IMG/VR virus record: IMGVR_UViG_3300025417_000099
Coordinates: 1-21,984 of that record
DNA length: 21,984 bases
Reading direction: 5' to 3' (one strand)
DNA from: a virus
The position numbers were made by a program, and so were the translations under genes. Positions 20,351-21,984 of the stretch are shown here, piece by piece (the stretch's first letter is position 1; every line of letters begins with the position of its first letter). The notes below the pieces were generated by a model. The model made no database searches. It was not told where the DNA came from and was given only the letters and a program-made list of their open reading frames with translations.

Positions 20351-21984
20351 TGCCCATAAATCCCGATCTTCTTGAGATAAGTGGATACGTTTCTACCGAC
20401 GGATAATTCTTCCGGTGTGATGGCTTCCTGCGCACTGGACACCTGACGGGTTAGCCGCTCCATCAGCAGCCGGGGCTGGAGCTGTTCAGCGTAGGCCGCG
20501 CAAGCCAGAGCCATCGCGATCACGCGATCGTCCTTGCCCCTGCCGGGGGCGTGGATGGACCCACCCTCGCGGACGATGCCCTTCATTTCTTCCAAGGTGT
20601 CCATCGAGAGGATGTTCATCATCTGCCGCTCGAAGTAATCCTTGGTGTAGTTCATCATGCGCTCTTTCGAGCCCTGCGTGGTGAGCCAGCCAATAGAATT
20701 CGAGATGCCGCCGAGCGTATCGTTCTTGCGCCAGATGTAATTGGTCATCGAGCCCAGAACGTGCATGAGGCCCTTGCCGGTTGCGCCGCCCATTGAAACG
20801 GCATGGCGCTTCAGGTTTCTGAGTTCGTTGATGACGGCCTGCCCTGGGCCATTAACTTCCAGATTAAGCGTAGAATTTTTATACGCACCCGCCAAGTGGG
20901 CAATGACCCAGGCAAATTGATAAGTATTGAGTTCACTTGTGGCGAACTCAGCGACTTGATCGAGGCCGTCAGCGTAGCATCGGAAGATTTGAATGCAAAA
21001 ACGATCTGCCCAATCGGAGCTTCCGTAAGCAGGGTCTGCCCCAATGACATAGTAAGCGGTGTCGATGGGCTCTTCCCAGATTTTGAGCGTGGCGAGCTTG
21101 TCCGAGCTTTTGAGGACTTCGGTGTCTTGAAAGTTTGATCCGAAGGAGTATCGGTAGGCGTCAAACTTTTTGTTCTTGGCGACACGGGCGGCCTCAGAGC
21201 ATCTGGAGTTGGAGAAAAACGAAGAACCCGTCATCACGAAAGCATAGTCTTCCGTGGGCGGAAATTCCTGATACATCAGCGCGTCGTCTTTGATCCCTTC
21301 CGCCAGCTTCCACCGCCACCAAGCGATCTGCCGCGAGTTGAGTTCAAAGTTGTACATCTTCTTGATGTCGCGGTTCCATTCCTTCTCTTCGCCGGTCAGC
21401 CGCCCATCCCAATAAGTTTTGTAAACGGAGGACTCAGGATCAGCCGAATAGAATTCGTTGCGCCACCATCCGCAAAAGATAGCGCGCTGGGTGCGGGCCT
21501 TCTTTGCGGTCACATACATATCGTGGAACATGTTGAAGCCGCGCGCCGTGCTCTCAAACATGTAGAGGCGGTCGGGGTTGGTCTCTGCAAGAGACGCCAA
21601 CAGGGACGCCAAGCCCTCCTCGTCGCCCCAGGAACTTGTTTCAGTGCCGTGGAGGAAGGTGATAGCCTTACCGCGTCCAAGGCTGCCCTTGGCCCTTAAA
21701 CCGGCCACCTGATAGAACAAGCGAGACCGATTGCGCAGGGACAACGAGTTACGGTTGTGCGTCACCTGAGGGATTTTGAATTCTTTCGGAAGACCGTCCA
21801 TGTACATCGCAAGCGTCGTGCGAAACATGTCCCGATTTTCTTCAGTGTCTGTGGTGAGAGTAGCTTGCAGACCAGGATGGGTAAATGTCCAATAAAGATC
21901 AAGAGCCAGACTAATGGTAGTGATGCCCAGCTGGCGGCCTTTAAGAATAACGTAAAAATGGCAGTCATCCTCCAGCCCGCGAGC
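20347..21984 (-). CDS. terminase large subunit (TerL), partial: N-terminus outside window
   Basis: The frame is open from the right edge; an internal ATG at 21828 is not the true start. The ATPase motif lies in the first residues visible: ILKGRQLGITTISLAL (residues 13-28 of the partial protein) is the Walker A-like P-loop. Further on come FLHGTETSSWGDEEGLASL (about 110-128), the Walker B area, and YMFESTARGFNMFHDMY, the C-motif region. The nuclease domain shows GADPAYGSSDWADRFC with Asp317, LEVNGPG with Glu376 and KDDRVIAMALACA with Asp486, the acidic triad expected of a RuvC-like nuclease. TerL pumps DNA into the procapsid at the portal and cuts concatemers. It lacks only about the first 50-100 residues. 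The stop overlaps the next ATG. Confidence 0.9.
   Translation of the reverse strand, partial: ARGLEDDCHFYVILKGRQLGITTISLALDLYWTFTHPGLQATLTTDTEENRDMFRTTLAMYMDGLPKEFKIPQVTHNRNSLSLRNRSRLFYQVAGLRAKGSLGRGKAITFLHGTETSSWGDEEGLASLLASLAETNPDRLYMFESTARGFNMFHDMYVTAKKARTQRAIFCGWWRNEFYSADPESSVYKTYWDGRLTGEEKEWNRDIKKMYNFELNSRQIAWWRWKLAEGIKDDALMYQEFPPTEDYAFVMTGSSFFSNSRCSEAARVAKNKKFDAYRYSFGSNFQDTEVLKSSDKLATLKIWEEPIDTAYYVIGADPAYGSSDWADRFCIQIFRCYADGLDQVAEFATSELNTYQFAWVIAHLAGAYKNSTLNLEVNGPGQAVINELRNLKRHAVSMGGATGKGLMHVLGSMTNYIWRKNDTLGGISNSIGWLTTQGSKERMMNYTKDYFERQMMNILSMDTLEEMKGIVREGGSIHAPGRGKDDRVIAMALACAAYAEQLQPRLLMERLTRQVSSAQEAITPEELSVGRNVSTYLKKIGIYGQ

Noticed and set aside
1-21984. CRISPR array, insertion sequence, integrase or attachment site
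   Set aside because: No spaced direct repeats of CRISPR type, no transposase or integrase motif and no terminal inverted repeats were found. Nothing here shows lysogeny.

Overview
This window is the virion-morphogenesis half of a tailed dsDNA phage (or an integrated copy of one). Every convincing gene lies on the minus strand, so transcription runs from base 21984 down to base 1. The layout points to a short-tailed (podovirus-like) phage. There is a terminase, a portal, a scaffold-like protein and a major capsid protein, then a head-tail adaptor, a nozzle-type tail hub, a beta-helix tailspike and fibres, and finally large low-complexity proteins of the ejected internal-protein type. No tape measure, sheath or major tail tube gene is visible. 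The host cannot be named from the sequence; base composition is moderate and Shine-Dalgarno (SD) signals are strong, which fits a proteobacterial host but does not prove it.

Packaging and head (21984 to 14229): the large terminase runs off the right edge, so its true start is missing. It is followed by a helix-turn-helix protein, a small Cys/His zinc-ribbon-like protein and the portal. A 482-base stretch (17388-17869) then has no ordinary-length gene. It holds four very short open frames in a row. Three of these (14, 10 and 10 residues) each have a near-perfect SD and encode almost pure Arg/Lys peptides. Three stem-loops flank them. After this come a Pro-rich protein, a 61-residue protein, a coiled-coil scaffold-like protein, the major capsid protein and two small beta-rich proteins that may decorate the head.

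Tail and adsorption (14229 to 5791): a 113-residue protein, the head-tail adaptor and a 738-residue nozzle-like protein carrying six GxGY(T/A) repeats. Then come a pectate-lyase-fold tailspike, a small beta protein, a Gly/Thr/Ser-rich fibre, a 65-residue fibre-chaperone-like protein and a second fibre ending in a self-cleaving peptidase S74 chaperone domain. A small membrane-anchored coiled-coil protein and an acidic protein of unknown role follow.

Internal/ejection block (5791 to 409): a GNAT-like protein, a Gly/Ala-rich protein with glycine-zipper character, a Gln-rich protein and two proteins of about 480 residues, all plausible virion-internal proteins. The left edge has a 46-residue basic protein, a 66-residue acidic/helical protein and possibly the first codons of another gene.

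The genes are very tightly packed, and most junctions are 1-4 base overlaps (TAATG, TGATG, ATGA) or gaps under 15 bases, as in a single translationally coupled late operon. The 17.4-17.9 kb micropeptide stretch is the clear exception and the most interesting part of the window.
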